From contig NZ_WVZN01000047.1 of assembly GCF_011772445.1 (NCBI RefSeq), positions 259,712-323,711 of the forward strand: a DNA stretch of 64,000 bases. Reading direction: 5' to 3'. This DNA is from Hydrogenophaga sp. (GTDB taxonomy: Bacteria; Pseudomonadota; Gammaproteobacteria; Burkholderiales; Burkholderiaceae_C). The translations under genes and the position numbers were made by a program. This document shows positions 8,182 through 17,762 of the stretch, in pieces (position 1 is the first letter of the stretch; every line of letters begins with the position of its first letter). Below the pieces are notes generated by a model. That model was given only the letters and a program-made list of their open reading frames with translations. It ran no database searches and was not told the origin of the DNA.

Positions 8182-8466
8182 TCAGCGGTCCCGGACCACG
8201 GGCGAGGCCGCGTGGTTGCGCGCCTGGTGCGCGGGCTGCAGGCCGATCAGGGCCTGCTCGCGCTGCGGTCCTTGCAGGCGGCGCGCCTGCTCCAGCGTGG
8301 CCTGGTAGGCGGCCTTGTCGAGGACGGGGTCGGCGCCGTTGATGGCGATGACCGCGGTGGCGATGGCGGCGGCCACCACCACCAGGGGCCCGCCCACCAC
8401 CAGCCACATGGGGCCCACGCGCCACCAGGGCTCGGTGGATTCGGGTTCGATCGACTTCAGGTGCAT
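8182..8466 (-). CDS. FixH/CcoH-like oxidase assembly protein
   Basis: A 94-residue membrane protein with an N-terminal Trp-containing segment (EPWWRVGPMWLVVGGPL), one long transmembrane helix (VVVAAAIATAVIAI) and a periplasmic tail. FixH/CcoH proteins sit after ccoG and are needed for stable cbb3 oxidase assembly; the Comamonadaceae versions are short like this one. The ATG at 8466 has AGGAGG upstream. Sequence similarity to classical FixH is weak, so the call depends on size, topology and position. Confidence 0.7.
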   Translation of the reverse strand: MHLKSIEPESTEPWWRVGPMWLVVGGPLVVVAAAIATAVIAINGADPVLDKAAYQATLEQARRLQGPQREQALIGLQPAHQARNHAASPVVRDR

Positions 8467-8485
8467 GGCGGCCTCCTGCCGGTTG

Positions 8486-9904
8486 TCATCGGGGAATGAG
8501 GAAGGTGCTCTTCTCGCGCACCCGCACGCGCTCGTCGTGCTCGGCGCGCACCTCGAACTGGATGGGGTGCGGGCCGCTGGCGGCCGCGCCAGGCGGCACC
8601 TGCACGCGCGCGGCCACGGCACGCACCTCGGCCGGGGCCACCTGCACGCGCGCCCCGGATTCGAGCGCAATGCCCGGCAGCCCCTCCACGCTCAGTTCGT
8701 AGGTCTGGGCGGTTTCCGTGGCATTCATGATCTGCAGTCGGTAGACGTTCTCGATGCGGCCCTGCCCCACCTCGCGCGCCAGCGCGCCGCGGTCGCGGAT
8801 CACGTCGACCTTGAGCGGGGTGCGCAGCCACAGGCTGCCCAGCACGGCCAGCGAGACGGCCAGCAGGATGCCGCTGTAGACGAGCACGCGCGGGCGCAGC
8901 GCGCGGCGCACCATCTGCGCGCGGCTCCAGCCCTTGGCGATGCCGTTCTGCGTCGCGAAGCGGATCAGCCCGCGCGGGTAGCCCACCTTGTCCATCACGT
9001 CGTCGCACACGTCGATGCAGGCCGCGCAGCCGATGCATTCGTACTGCAGGCCCTTGCGGATGTCGATGCCGGTGGGACAGACCTGCACGCAAAGCGTGCA
9101 GTCCACGCAGGAGCCCAGGCCCAGTGCCTTCGGATCGGCCTTCTTGCTGCGTGCGCCGCGCGGTTCGCCCCGCGCTTCGTCGTAGGTCACGATCATCGTG
9201 TCGCGGTCGAACATCGCGCTCTGGAAGCGCGCATAGGGGCACATGTACTTGCACACCTGCTCGCGCAGGAAGCCCGCGTTGCCGTAGGTCGCGAAGCTGT
9301 AGAACAGGATCCAGAAGGTCTCCCACGGCCCGAGCGAGAGGCTGGCCACCAGGCCCGCGAGTTCGCGGATGGGCGTGAAGTAGCCGACGAAGGTGAAGCC
9401 CGTCCACAGCGCCAGCGCGCCCCACAGCCCATGCTTGAGCGCGCGCTTGCCGAGCTTGGCCGGGCCCATGGGCGCGGCGTCGAGCCGCAGCCGGGCGGAA
9501 CGGTCGCCCTCCACGCGGTGCTCGATCCACATGAACAGCTCGGTGTACACCGTCTGCGGGCAGGCGAAGCCGCACCACAAGCGCCCCGCCACGGCGGTGA
9601 ACAGGAACAGCGACAGCGCGGAAATGACCAGCAGGCCCGTAAGGTAGACGAAGTCCTGCGGGTACAGGACCAGGTCGAACAGGTAGAAGCGGCGCGCCTC
9701 CAGATCAAACAGCACGGCCTGGCGGCCATTCCACGGCAGCCAGGCCAGCCCGTAAAACACCAGTTGCGTGGCCCACACGAAGAACCAGCGCCAGCGCGCG
9801 AACACGCCCTTCACCGCACGCGCCTGGATCTTCTCCTGCGCGGCGTAGAGGGAGACCGTGATCTCCTCGTCCTCGCCGGCGGGCTGGATGGGAATGGTCT
9901 TCAT
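8486..9904 (-). CDS. ccoG: CcoG/RdxA-type copper-handling ferredoxin membrane protein
   Basis: A 472-residue membrane protein with several transmembrane helices and two [4Fe-4S] ferredoxin motifs, CVDCTLCVQVCP and CIGCAACIDVC (about residues 270-310). Upstream are WCGFACPQTVYTE and CKYMCPYARFQSAMFD, both typical of CcoG/FixG/RdxA. These proteins help reduce or deliver copper for cbb3 oxidase assembly. A C-terminal Ig-like FixG_C domain follows the last helix. The ATG at 9904 overlaps the ccoP stop (ATGA), so the gene is the next cistron of the oxidase operon. Confidence 0.93.
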   Translation of the reverse strand: MKTIPIQPAGEDEEITVSLYAAQEKIQARAVKGVFARWRWFFVWATQLVFYGLAWLPWNGRQAVLFDLEARRFYLFDLVLYPQDFVYLTGLLVISALSLFLFTAVAGRLWCGFACPQTVYTELFMWIEHRVEGDRSARLRLDAAPMGPAKLGKRALKHGLWGALALWTGFTFVGYFTPIRELAGLVASLSLGPWETFWILFYSFATYGNAGFLREQVCKYMCPYARFQSAMFDRDTMIVTYDEARGEPRGARSKKADPKALGLGSCVDCTLCVQVCPTGIDIRKGLQYECIGCAACIDVCDDVMDKVGYPRGLIRFATQNGIAKGWSRAQMVRRALRPRVLVYSGILLAVSLAVLGSLWLRTPLKVDVIRDRGALAREVGQGRIENVYRLQIMNATETAQTYELSVEGLPGIALESGARVQVAPAEVRAVAARVQVPPGAAASGPHPIQFEVRAEHDERVRVREKSTFLIPR

Positions 9905-10809
9905 TGGGCGGGGCGGTTCGACAGCCCCCACACGTAAGCCGTGAGCACGCGGATCTGCTCGGCGTTGAGCAACTGGTTCTGCGCCGGCATGCGGTTGTCG
10001 ATGCCGCTGGTGACGGCGCGCACGATGGCCTCCTCGCCCCAGCCGTGCAGCCAGATGTTGTCGGTGAGGTTGGGTGCGCCGAGCGCTGTGTTGCCCTTGC
10101 CGTCCATGCCGTGGCAGGCCGCGCAGACGGCGAACTTGGTGCGGCCTTGCGAGGCGCGCACGCGGTCGTGCGGGCTGTTGGACAGGCTGAGCACGTAGTT
10201 GGCGACGTTGCGCACGTCGTCGGCGCTGCCCACGGCCGCGGCCAGGGGCGGCATCACGCCGTGCCGCCCTTGGGTGATGGTGGCCTCGATCACCGCCGGC
10301 TCGCCGCCATGCAGCCAGTCGCCGTCGGTGAGATTCGGAAAGCCCTTCGAGCCGCGCGCGTCCGATCCGTGGCACATGGCGCACTGGTTCATGAACAGGC
10401 GCTCGCCGATGGCCATGGCCTGGGCGTTGCCGGCCAGGCGCTCGGGCGGCTGGTCGCGGAACTGCGCATACAGCGGCGCGATGGCTTCCTGATGCGACTG
10501 CACCTCGGCCGTGTGCTGGCCGGTGGACGTCCAGCCCAGCACGCCGGCGTAGCGCCCGTACATGGGGTACAGCAGGCCGTAGGCCAGGCTGAAGACGATG
10601 GTGATGACGAACAGCCACACCCACCAGCGCGGCAGGGGGTTGTTCAGTTCGCGCAGGTCGCCGTCCCACACGTGGCCGGTGGTTTTGTCCTGCCCGGGCT
10701 TGACCTTGGTGGTGCCCGCCGCCCACAGCAGGATGCCGCAGGCGACGATGCTGACCACGGTGAGGATGGCCACGTAGAAGGACCAGAAGTCGCTGGTGAA
10801 ATCGCTCAT
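9901..10809 (-). CDS. ccoP: cbb3-type cytochrome c oxidase subunit III (dihaem)
   Basis: A 302-residue membrane-anchored dihaem cytochrome c, the electron-entry subunit of cbb3 oxidase. Two haem c sites, CAMCH and CAACH, lie at about residues 142-146 and 229-233. The first 90 residues hold two transmembrane helices, with the CcoP marker NNPLPRWWVWLF between them. It sits between ccoQ and ccoG and overlaps ccoG by 4 bp. Confidence 0.96.
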   Translation of the reverse strand: MSDFTSDFWSFYVAILTVVSIVACGILLWAAGTTKVKPGQDKTTGHVWDGDLRELNNPLPRWWVWLFVITIVFSLAYGLLYPMYGRYAGVLGWTSTGQHTAEVQSHQEAIAPLYAQFRDQPPERLAGNAQAMAIGERLFMNQCAMCHGSDARGSKGFPNLTDGDWLHGGEPAVIEATITQGRHGVMPPLAAAVGSADDVRNVANYVLSLSNSPHDRVRASQGRTKFAVCAACHGMDGKGNTALGAPNLTDNIWLHGWGEEAIVRAVTSGIDNRMPAQNQLLNAEQIRVLTAYVWGLSNRPAQ

Positions 10810-10864
10810 GTTGTTTCCCGGTTCCCGTGGGAGGGCTTGTGGGTGGGCTGGTGTCTGGACAGGC

Positions 10865-11008
10865 TCAGTCGTCCTGGAAAGGCAGGCGCGCGGCCTCGTC
10901 GAAGCGCTCGCGGTTGCGGCGCGACCAGGCCCAGGCCACGGTGCCCAGGAACACCAGCAGGCTGATGACGGTGACGGCGGAGCGCAGGGTGTTGATGTCC
11001 ATGTCCAT
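10865..11008 (-). CDS. ccoQ: cbb3-type oxidase small subunit
   Basis: A 47-residue protein with a single transmembrane helix (AVTVISLLVFLGTVAWAW) followed by a charged tail (SRRNRERFDEAARLPFQDD). This is the normal layout of CcoQ/FixQ, which stabilises the oxidase. It lies between ccoO and ccoP as expected. The ATG at 11008 is used; a second in-frame ATG lies two codons later. Confidence 0.9.
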   Translation of the reverse strand: MDMDINTLRSAVTVISLLVFLGTVAWAWSRRNRERFDEAARLPFQDD

Positions 11009-11016
11009 GGCGGGCC

Positions 11017-11643
11017 TCACTTCACGGCGGTGCCCAGCACCTGCAGGTAGGCGATGAGCGCATCCATCTCGGTCTTGCCCTTGACGGACTCGGCGGACGC
11101 GGCGACCTCCTCGTCGCTGTAGGGCGCGCCCAGGGTGCGCAGCGCCTTCAGGCGCACGGGCATGCCGCGGGCGTCCACCGGCTTCTTCTCCAGCCAGGCA
11201 TAGGCGGGCATGTTGGATTCGGGCACCAGGTCGCGCGGGTTGACGAGGTGCAGGCGGTGCCACTCGTCGCTGTAGCGACCACCCACGCGCGCCAGGTCGG
11301 GGCCGGTGCGTTTGCTGCCCCACTGGAAAGGCCGGTCGTAGACGAATTCGCCCGCCACCGAGTAGTGGCCGTAGCGCTCCGTCTCGGCCCGGAAGGGGCG
11401 GATCATCTGCGAGTGGCAGTTGTAGCAACCTTCGCGCACGTACACGTCGCGCCCCGCCAGTTGCAGGGCGGTGTAGGGCTTGAGGCCCTCCACCGGTTGC
11501 GTGGTGGATTTCTGGAAGAACAGCGGCACGATCTCGACCAGGCCGCCGACCGCGATCACCAGCACGATGAGCACGATCATCAGGAAGTTGTTGGTCTCGA
11601 TGCGCTCGTGCGTGAAGCCGGCGGGTTTGTGTTGTTGTGACAT
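11017..11643 (-). CDS. ccoO: cbb3-type cytochrome c oxidase subunit II (monohaem)
   Basis: A 208-residue membrane-anchored monohaem cytochrome c. One N-terminal transmembrane helix ([21 protein letters not shown]) precedes the haem c site in [15 protein letters not shown]. The region [12 protein letters not shown] supplies the methionine ligand. The ATG at 11643 (MSQQHK) has GAGGGA at good spacing; an upstream ATG at 11661 would overlap the ccoN stop. Confidence 0.95.
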   Translation of the reverse strand: MSQQHKPAGFTHERIETNNFLMIVLIVLVIAVGGLVEIVPLFFQKSTTQPVEGLKPYTALQLAGRDVYVREGCYNCHSQMIRPFRAETERYGHYSVAGEFVYDRPFQWGSKRTGPDLARVGGRYSDEWHRLHLVNPRDLVPESNMPAYAWLEKKPVDARGMPVRLKALRTLGAPYSDEEVAASAESVKGKTEMDALIAYLQVLGTAVK

Positions 11644-11653
11644 GTTGGTTCCC

Positions 11654-13102
11654 TCAGGCATGGGCGGCTTGGGCAGCGGGCACGCTCACCGGCTCCACGC
11701 GGCCATTGCGCGCCGTCATCACGGTGTTCCACAGCATCACGCACATGCCGCCCAGGTACAGCACGCCCCCGGCCAGGCGGATCACGTAGAAGGGGAAGGT
11801 GGCCTTGACCGACTCGACGAAGGTGTAGGTGAGGCTGCCATCGGGGTTGACGGCGCGCCACATCAGGCCCTGCATGACGCCGGCGATCCACATCGAGGCG
11901 ATGTAGAGCACGATGCCGATGGTGGAGATCCAGAAGTGCAGCTCGATGGCGGGCACCGAGTACATCTTCTTCTGGCCGTACAGGCGCGGGATCAGGTAGT
12001 ACATCGAGCCCATGGAGACCAGGCCCACCCAGCCCAGCGCGCCCGAGTGCACGTGGCCGATCGTCCAGTCGGTGTAGTGAGACAGCGCGTTCACCGTCTT
12101 GATCGACATCATCGGGCCCTCGAAGGTCGACATGCCGTAGAACGAGAGCGAGACGATGAGGAAGCGCAGGATCGGGTCGTCGCGCAGTTTGTGCCAGGCG
12201 CCCGAGAGGGTCATGATCCCGTTGATCATGCCGCCCCAGCTCGGCGCCAGCAGGATCAGGGAGAACACCATGCCCAGCGACTGCGCCCAGTCGGGCAGCG
12301 CGGTGTAGTGCAGGTGGTGCGGGCCGGCCCAGATGTAGATGAAGATCAGCGCCCAGAAGTGCACGATCGACAGCCGGTAGGAGTACACCGGGCGCTCGGC
12401 CTGCTTGGGGATGAAGTAGTACATCATCCCGAGGAAGCCGGCGGTGAGGAAGAAGCCCACGGCGTTGTGGCCGTACCACCACTGCACCATCGCGTCCTGC
12501 ACGCCCGCGTAGGCCGAGTAGCTCTTGGTGAAGCTCACCGGCAGCGCGGCGCTGTTGACGATGTGCAGCAGGGCCACGGCCAGGATGAAGGCGCCGAAGA
12601 ACCAGTTGGCCACGTAGATGTGGCGCACCTTGCGCTGGCCGATGGTGCCGAAGAACACCACCGCGTAGGCGACCCAGACCAGCGCGATCAGGATGTCGAT
12701 CGGCCACTCGAGCTCGGCGTACTCCTTGCCCTGCGTGATGCCCAGCGGCAGGGTGATGGCGGCCAGCACGATGACCGCCTGCCAGCCCCAGAAGGTGAAG
12801 GCGGCGAGTCCATCGCAGAACAGCCGCACCTGGCAGGTGCGCTGCACCACGTAGTAGCTGGCCGCGAACAGGCCGCAGCCGCCGAAGGCGAAGATGACCG
12901 CGTTGGTGTGCAGGGGCCGCAGGCGGCCGTAGCTCAGCCACTCCAGCCCCAAGTTGAGCGCGGGCCAGGTGAGCTGCGCGGCGATGATCACGCCGACGAG
13001 CATGCCCACCACGCCCCAGAACACGGTGGCCAGCGCGAACTGCCGCACCACCTTGTCGTTGTAGGCCGCGATGCCGGCGGATGCCTTGTCGTGGAAGGCC
13101 AT
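11654..13102 (-). CDS. ccoN: cbb3-type cytochrome c oxidase catalytic subunit I
   Basis: A 482-residue haem-copper oxidase subunit with about twelve transmembrane helices, which reduces O2 to water at high affinity. Family stretches include the haem-ligand region [14 protein letters not shown], the active-site stretch [15 protein letters not shown] with copper-ligand histidine, and [18 protein letters not shown]. An FNR box is centred about 64 bp upstream of the ATG, which is consistent with oxygen-controlled transcription of the ccoNOQP-ccoG-fixH unit. Confidence 0.97.
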   Translation of the reverse strand: MAFHDKASAGIAAYNDKVVRQFALATVFWGVVGMLVGVIIAAQLTWPALNLGLEWLSYGRLRPLHTNAVIFAFGGCGLFAASYYVVQRTCQVRLFCDGLAAFTFWGWQAVIVLAAITLPLGITQGKEYAELEWPIDILIALVWVAYAVVFFGTIGQRKVRHIYVANWFFGAFILAVALLHIVNSAALPVSFTKSYSAYAGVQDAMVQWWYGHNAVGFFLTAGFLGMMYYFIPKQAERPVYSYRLSIVHFWALIFIYIWAGPHHLHYTALPDWAQSLGMVFSLILLAPSWGGMINGIMTLSGAWHKLRDDPILRFLIVSLSFYGMSTFEGPMMSIKTVNALSHYTDWTIGHVHSGALGWVGLVSMGSMYYLIPRLYGQKKMYSVPAIELHFWISTIGIVLYIASMWIAGVMQGLMWRAVNPDGSLTYTFVESVKATFPFYVIRLAGGVLYLGGMCVMLWNTVMTARNGRVEPVSVPAAQAAHA

Positions 13103-13159
13103 TGGGATACTCCTCTCGATGTTGCAGAGGGAGTGTCCGGGGGCAAGGCCCGGCGGGGC

Positions 13160-13173
13160 TTGACCTACATCAA
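13160..13173. promoter_or_regulatory. FNR box upstream of ccoN
   Basis: TTGACCTACATCAA fits the FNR consensus with one deviation in the left arm. It lies between the ccoS stop and the ccoN start, so ccoNOQP has its own oxygen-regulated promoter in addition to any readthrough from ccoI-ccoS. Confidence 0.8.
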
Positions 13174-13180
13174 GCCGGTC

Positions 13181-13318
13181 TCATTCGTCGTGAAGGATGC
13201 GCTCGCCTTCGCGCTCGACGCTGTCGAACTGGCCCGATTGCAGCGCCCACCAGAACACGCCGATGACGCCGAAGACGATGAGCACCGACAGCGGGATGAG
13301 CAGGTAGAGCACGTCCAT
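13181..13318 (-). CDS. ccoS: cbb3 oxidase maturation protein CcoS
   Basis: A 45-residue protein with one N-terminal membrane helix (LYLLIPLSVLIVFGVIGVFW), then WALQSGQFDSVEREGERIL and a short acidic end. The size and the W-x3-SGQFD-x2-EREG pattern are diagnostic of CcoS/FixS, needed to insert cofactors into cbb3 oxidase. It starts 3 bp after the ccoI stop and is cotranscribed with it. Confidence 0.9.
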   Translation of the reverse strand: MDVLYLLIPLSVLIVFGVIGVFWWALQSGQFDSVEREGERILHDE

Positions 13319-13321
13319 GGC

Positions 13322-15598
13322 TCAGCCTTTCGGAGCCGGATCGGGCCGGCCCAGCCGCCAGGCATTGGCGATGACGAAGAAGGAACTGGCGGCCATGCCC
13401 AGGCCGGCCAGCCAGGGCGGCATCCAGCCGATGAGCGCCAGGGGCACGCACACGGCGTTGTAGACCGCCGCCCAGAGCAGGTTCTGGCGCACCACGCGCC
13501 GCGTGCGGCGCGCCTGCACCAGCGTGTCCACCACGTCCATGACGCGTCCGCCCTGCACCACCGCATCGCTGCGGGCCTGCGCCAGCGGCGCCGCGCGGCC
13601 GATGGTGAAGGAGGCGTCGGCCCAGGCCAGCACGGGGCCGTCGTTCAGGCCGTCACCCACCATGGCCACGCGCCAGCCCTGGCGCTGCAGGGCCTGCACC
13701 TCGGCGAGCTTGCGTTCGGGCGTGGCCTCGGCCAGCACGTGGTCCACGCCGGCGGCGTGGCCGATGCGGTGCGCCTGCGCGGCGCGGTCGCCCGACAGCA
13801 GCCAGGTCTGCAGGCCCAGCGCTCGCAGGCGCTGCACGGCCATGCGCGCGTCCTCGCGCAGGCCTTCGCTGAGGGTGATGGTGGCCAGCCAGCCGTGCTC
13901 GTCCACCAGGTAGGTGCGCGGCCCTTCGGCGTCGTGCTCGGGCATGGCGCCGGTGAACAGGGGGGAGCCCAGCCGGAGCAGGCGGCCGTTGGACAGGCGC
14001 GCCGACATGCCCTGCCCCGGCTCCTCGTGCCAGTCGTACAGCGGCTCGTCCGACGGCGTGGCGGCGGCCGCCACGGCGCGCGCCACCGGGTGCAGCGAGC
14101 CGCGCGCCAGCGCCGCGGCGAGCGCCAGCACCTGCGCGCGGTCGGCGCCCTGGCGCAGCAGCACCTCGCGCAACATCAGGTGCTCGCGGGTGAGCGTGCC
14201 GGTCTTGTCGAACACCACCGCGTTCACGTTGGCCATCGACTCCAAGGCTTGCAGGCGGCGCACCAGCACGCCGCGGCGCGCCAGGGCACCGGCCGAAGCC
14301 AGCATGGCCGCCGGCGTGGCCAGCGAGAGCGCGCAGGGGCAGGTGACGATCAGCACCGCCACCGCGATGGCCAGCGCGCGGGAAGGGTCGACCTGCCACC
14401 AGGCGAAGGCGGCGGCCCCGGCCGCCAGCATCACCAGCACCAGGAAAGGCCCGGCGATGCGATCGGCCAGCACGGCCAGGCGCGGCTTGTCGATGGCGGC
14501 GCGCTCCATGAGCCGCACGATCTGGGCGTAGCGGGTGTCGCTGCCGACGCGGTCCAGCCGCAGGCGAACGGGCCCGGCCAGGTTGAGACTGCCGGCCACC
14601 AGCGGCTCACCGGCGCGGCGGGTCTGCGGGCGCGCCTCGCCGGTGAGCAGGGCCTCGTCGACCGAGGCGCGCGCGTCGAGCAGCACGCCGTCGCCCGGGA
14701 AGGCCTCGCCCGCGCGCACGCAGACCACGTCGCCTGCGCCCAGGCGGCGCACGGAGACGGTTTCGCGCGTGCCATCGGCGCGCTCGCGCTCGCAGGTGGC
14801 GGGCAGGCGGTTGATCAGCGCGTCCAGCGCGCCGGCCGTGCGCTGGCGCAGCCGCGCTTCGAGGTAGCGCCCGCCGAGCAGGAAGAAGACGAACATGGCC
14901 AGCGAGTCGAACCAGACCTCGTGCCCCCAGGGGCCGGTGGGGTCGAAGGTGGCGGCCGAGCTGGCGAGGAAGGTGACCAGGATGCCCACCGACACCGGCG
15001 TGTCCATGCCGATGCGCCGGGCTTTCAGGTCGGCCCAGGCCTGGCGGAAGAACGGGCCACTGGCGAAGAAGACCACCGGCAGGCAGATGACCCAGCTGGC
15101 CCAGCGCAGCAACTGCTCGATATCGGGCGGGATGTCGCCCGGCGCGGCCACGTACGCGGGCCACGCGTACATCATCACCTGCATCATGCAGAAGCCGGCC
15201 ACGAACAGGCGCCACAGGGCCTGGCGCGTTTCGCGCAGGCGCTCGTCGATGGACAGGGCCTGTTGCAGCGGCAGCAGGCGGTAGCCGCGTTTGCCCACGC
15301 GCGCGGCGAGTTCGGACAGGCGCGTGCGCGACGGGTCCCAGCGCAGCTGCAGGCGGCGCGTGCCGGCGTTCACGCGGGCCCGTTCGACGCCGGGGGCGCC
15401 GACCAGGGCGGATTCGATGGTGTCGGCGCAGGCTGCGCAGTACATGCCCTGCACCACCAGCACCGATTCGCGGCTCTCGCCCGCTCCGTCCACGGTCTGC
15501 GTGAATGTGGCCTGCTCCACGGGGTCGTCGAGCACCGCGAAGTCGTCGGTGACCGTCAGGGCACCCCGATGCTCACTCGACCAGGCGGCGGAACTCAT
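13322..15598 (-). CDS. ccoI: Copper-transporting P1B-type ATPase for oxidase assembly
   Basis: A 758-residue P-type ATPase, probably moving copper outward for CcoN. Features in order: a heavy-metal domain with GMYCAAC (about residue 52), transmembrane helices, the channel motif CPC in TCPCALSLATP, the phosphorylation site DKTGTLT, and GDGLNDGP. The ATG at 15598 is chosen because the FNR box at 15636-15649 would otherwise lie inside the coding region, and the N-terminal extension lacks family similarity. It forms a unit with ccoS and is divergent from uspA. Confidence 0.93.
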   Translation of the reverse strand: MSSAAWSSEHRGALTVTDDFAVLDDPVEQATFTQTVDGAGESRESVLVVQGMYCAACADTIESALVGAPGVERARVNAGTRRLQLRWDPSRTRLSELAARVGKRGYRLLPLQQALSIDERLRETRQALWRLFVAGFCMMQVMMYAWPAYVAAPGDIPPDIEQLLRWASWVICLPVVFFASGPFFRQAWADLKARRIGMDTPVSVGILVTFLASSAATFDPTGPWGHEVWFDSLAMFVFFLLGGRYLEARLRQRTAGALDALINRLPATCERERADGTRETVSVRRLGAGDVVCVRAGEAFPGDGVLLDARASVDEALLTGEARPQTRRAGEPLVAGSLNLAGPVRLRLDRVGSDTRYAQIVRLMERAAIDKPRLAVLADRIAGPFLVLVMLAAGAAAFAWWQVDPSRALAIAVAVLIVTCPCALSLATPAAMLASAGALARRGVLVRRLQALESMANVNAVVFDKTGTLTREHLMLREVLLRQGADRAQVLALAAALARGSLHPVARAVAAAATPSDEPLYDWHEEPGQGMSARLSNGRLLRLGSPLFTGAMPEHDAEGPRTYLVDEHGWLATITLSEGLREDARMAVQRLRALGLQTWLLSGDRAAQAHRIGHAAGVDHVLAEATPERKLAEVQALQRQGWRVAMVGDGLNDGPVLAWADASFTIGRAAPLAQARSDAVVQGGRVMDVVDTLVQARRTRRVVRQNLLWAAVYNAVCVPLALIGWMPPWLAGLGMAASSFFVIANAWRLGRPDPAPKG

Positions 15599-15635
15599 GG
15601 GGCCGAAGGTTACTCGCAAAAGGTGCGCCATCCCC

Positions 15636-15649
15636 TTGACGCAGGTCAA
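15636..15649. promoter_or_regulatory. FNR box between ccoI and uspA
   Basis: TTGACGCAGGTCAA is a symmetric FNR-type site (TTGAC-N4-GTCAA). It lies 38 bp from the ccoI start and 64 bp from the uspA start, so it could serve both divergent genes. Confidence 0.75.
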
Positions 15650-15712
15650 GCCCGGGAGCACCCTGAGGCGCTAGCCTGTGGCTTCGTTTCCATCACCAAC
15701 GAGGAGAAGAAG

Positions 15713-16156
15713 ATGTACAAGCGAATCCTTGTCGCCACCGATGGCTCCGAGCTGTCGCAAAAGGCAGTCGACCACGCCTTGTCCCTGGCCGACCTGACCG
15801 GCGCGGAGGTGGTCGCACTGAAGGTGGTGCCGCGCTACCCGCAGACCTATTTCGAAGGCGGTGTGACGCTGGCGGCGGCCGAGGTGGCCCGCATCGAGAA
15901 GCAGTGGCAGGCCGAGGCGATGGAGGCCGTGAACGCGGTGAAGACGGCGGGCCAGCCGATGGAGGTGAAGGTCAAACCGGTGACGGCCAAAGGCGACCTC
16001 ATCTCCGAGGTGATCATCGCCACCGCCAAGAAGCACAAGTGCGACCTGATCGTGATGGCCTCGCACGGGCGGCGCGGCATCAAGCGGCTGCTGCTGGGCA
16101 GCGAGACGCAGCAGGTGCTGACGCACTCGCACACGCCGGTGCTGGTGCTTCGCTAG
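15713..16156 (+). CDS. Universal stress protein (UspA family)
   Basis: A 147-residue single-domain UspA protein. The start MYKRILVATDGSELS and the end region IVMASHGRRGIKRLLLGSET, with its G-x2-G-x9-G-S nucleotide-binding pattern, indicate the ATP-binding subgroup. GAGGAGAAG precedes the ATG. These proteins help cells survive stress and growth arrest, and the shared FNR-box intergenic region suggests induction at low oxygen. Confidence 0.93.
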   Translation: MYKRILVATDGSELSQKAVDHALSLADLTGAEVVALKVVPRYPQTYFEGGVTLAAAEVARIEKQWQAEAMEAVNAVKTAGQPMEVKVKPVTAKGDLISEVIIATAKKHKCDLIVMASHGRRGIKRLLLGSETQQVLTHSHTPVLVLR

Positions 16157-16190
16157 GCCAGCGCCGCCGACCGGCCCCGCCGGAGAAAGC

Positions 16191-17753
16191 CTAGGCGAAC
16201 AGGCCCTTGTACTGTTCGCGCAAGAGGTTCTTCTGCACCTTCCCCATCGTGTTGCGCGGCAGTTCGTTCACCACGAAGCAGCGCTTGGGAATCTTGAAGT
16301 TCGCCAATCGGGCCTTCAGCGCGCCGATCAGCACGTCGGGATCGGGCTGCCCCTCGGGGCGAGGAATCACCACCGCCACCCCCACCTCGCCAAAGTCCGG
16401 GTGCGGCACGCCCACCACCGCGCTCTCCGCCACACCCGGCATCTCGTTGAGTGCGCCCTCGATCTCCGCCGGGTAGACGTTGTAGCCCCCCGAGATGATC
16501 AGGTCCTTGCTGCGGCCCACGATGATCACGTAGCCGCGCTCGTCGATGCGGCCCAGGTCCCCCGTCTTGAAGTAGCCGTCCGTGGTGAACTCCTCCGCCG
16601 TCTTCTCGGGCATGCGCCAGTAGCCCGCGAAGATGTTCGGGCCCCGCACCTGGATGCCGCCGATCTCGCCGGTCTCCACCGGGCGACCCGCCTCGTCCAC
16701 CACACGCAGGCTCACGCCCGGCAAGGGGAAGCCCACCGTGCCGCCCCGTCGCTCGCTCTCCCCGTGGTGGCGGTCATCGGCCGCGTAGGGGTTGGACGTG
16801 AGCATCACCGTCTCGCTCATGCCGTAGCGCTCGAGGATGGTGTGGCCCGTGCGCTCCTGCCACTCGGTGAAGGTCTCGATCAGCAGCGGCGCCGAACCCG
16901 AGACGAACAGCCGCATGTTCTTCACCTGATCCCGCGTGAGCGAGGGCTCGGCCAGCATGCGCGTGTACAAGGTGGGCACGCCCATGAACACCGTGGCGCG
17001 TGGGAACAGCCCGATCACGGCTTTCGGTTCGAACTTGTTGAGCCACAGCATGGCACTGCCGTTGATGAGCGCGCCGTGGATGGCCACGAACAGGCCGTGC
17101 ACATGGAAGATGGGCAGCGCGTGGATCAGCACGTCGCCTTTTTTCCAGCCCCAGTACGACTGCAGCACCCGCGCGTTGCTGAGCATGTTGCCGTGCGTGA
17201 GCATGGCGCCCTTGCTGCGCCCCGTCGTGCCGCTGGTGTAGATGATGACCGCGAGGTCGTCGGCCTGGCAGCGCGCGGGCGCGTGCGTATCGGTGTGGTG
17301 CGACGCGCGTTCCAGCAGCGTGCCGCTGCGGTCCTCGCCCAGCGTGAACACGTGGCGCGTGCCCGCCTTGAAAGCGATCTTGCTGACCCAGCCGAAATTG
17401 GCCGGGCTGCACACCACCACGGCGGGCTCGGCGTTGCCGACGAAGTACTCGATTTCGCCGGACTGGTAAGCCGTGTTGAGCGGCAGGTACACGTGGCCGC
17501 TGCGCAGCACCGCCAGGTACAGGATGAGGTTCTCGACCGACTTCTCCACCTGCACGGCGATGCGTGACTGCGGCGGCAGCTTCAGGCTGTCGAGCAGGTT
17601 CGCCAGCATGGCGCTGGCGCGGTCCAGGTCGCGCCAGCTGTAGCGCAGGCCGTGGCTGGCGCCGCCCACCACCTCCACGGCGGTGGCGTCCAGGTCGGCG
17701 GGGAAAGCGGCGCGCAGCGCGGCGAAGAGGTTGGGGTTCTCGTTGTGGTTCAT
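16191..17753 (-). CDS. matB: Malonyl-CoA synthetase (AMP-forming)
   Basis: A 520-residue acyl-CoA synthetase of the ANL superfamily. The P-loop motif YTSGTTGRSKG (about residues 170-180), ERYGMSETVM and YFKTGDLGRIDERG are intact, as is the C-terminal lysine region PRNTMGKVQKNLLREQY. The stretch GGTVGFPLPGVSLRVVD is MatB-like. Its place in a cluster with malonyl-CoA decarboxylase and a MatR-type regulator makes malonate the most likely substrate: malonate + CoA + ATP gives malonyl-CoA. It is the last gene of the operon and converges on uspA. Confidence 0.9.
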   Translation of the reverse strand: MNHNENPNLFAALRAAFPADLDATAVEVVGGASHGLRYSWRDLDRASAMLANLLDSLKLPPQSRIAVQVEKSVENLILYLAVLRSGHVYLPLNTAYQSGEIEYFVGNAEPAVVVCSPANFGWVSKIAFKAGTRHVFTLGEDRSGTLLERASHHTDTHAPARCQADDLAVIIYTSGTTGRSKGAMLTHGNMLSNARVLQSYWGWKKGDVLIHALPIFHVHGLFVAIHGALINGSAMLWLNKFEPKAVIGLFPRATVFMGVPTLYTRMLAEPSLTRDQVKNMRLFVSGSAPLLIETFTEWQERTGHTILERYGMSETVMLTSNPYAADDRHHGESERRGGTVGFPLPGVSLRVVDEAGRPVETGEIGGIQVRGPNIFAGYWRMPEKTAEEFTTDGYFKTGDLGRIDERGYVIIVGRSKDLIISGGYNVYPAEIEGALNEMPGVAESAVVGVPHPDFGEVGVAVVIPRPEGQPDPDVLIGALKARLANFKIPKRCFVVNELPRNTMGKVQKNLLREQYKGLFA

Positions 17754-17762
17754 GGGAAGGGC

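Noticed and set aside
11480..15712. A very long open frame upstream of and in frame with uspA, antisense to ccoN, ccoO, ccoS and ccoI.
   Set aside because: It is a by-product of high GC and strong codon bias on the other strand. Its translation is rich in His, Arg, Gln, Ala and Gly with no domain. Only the uspA part (from 15713) is real.
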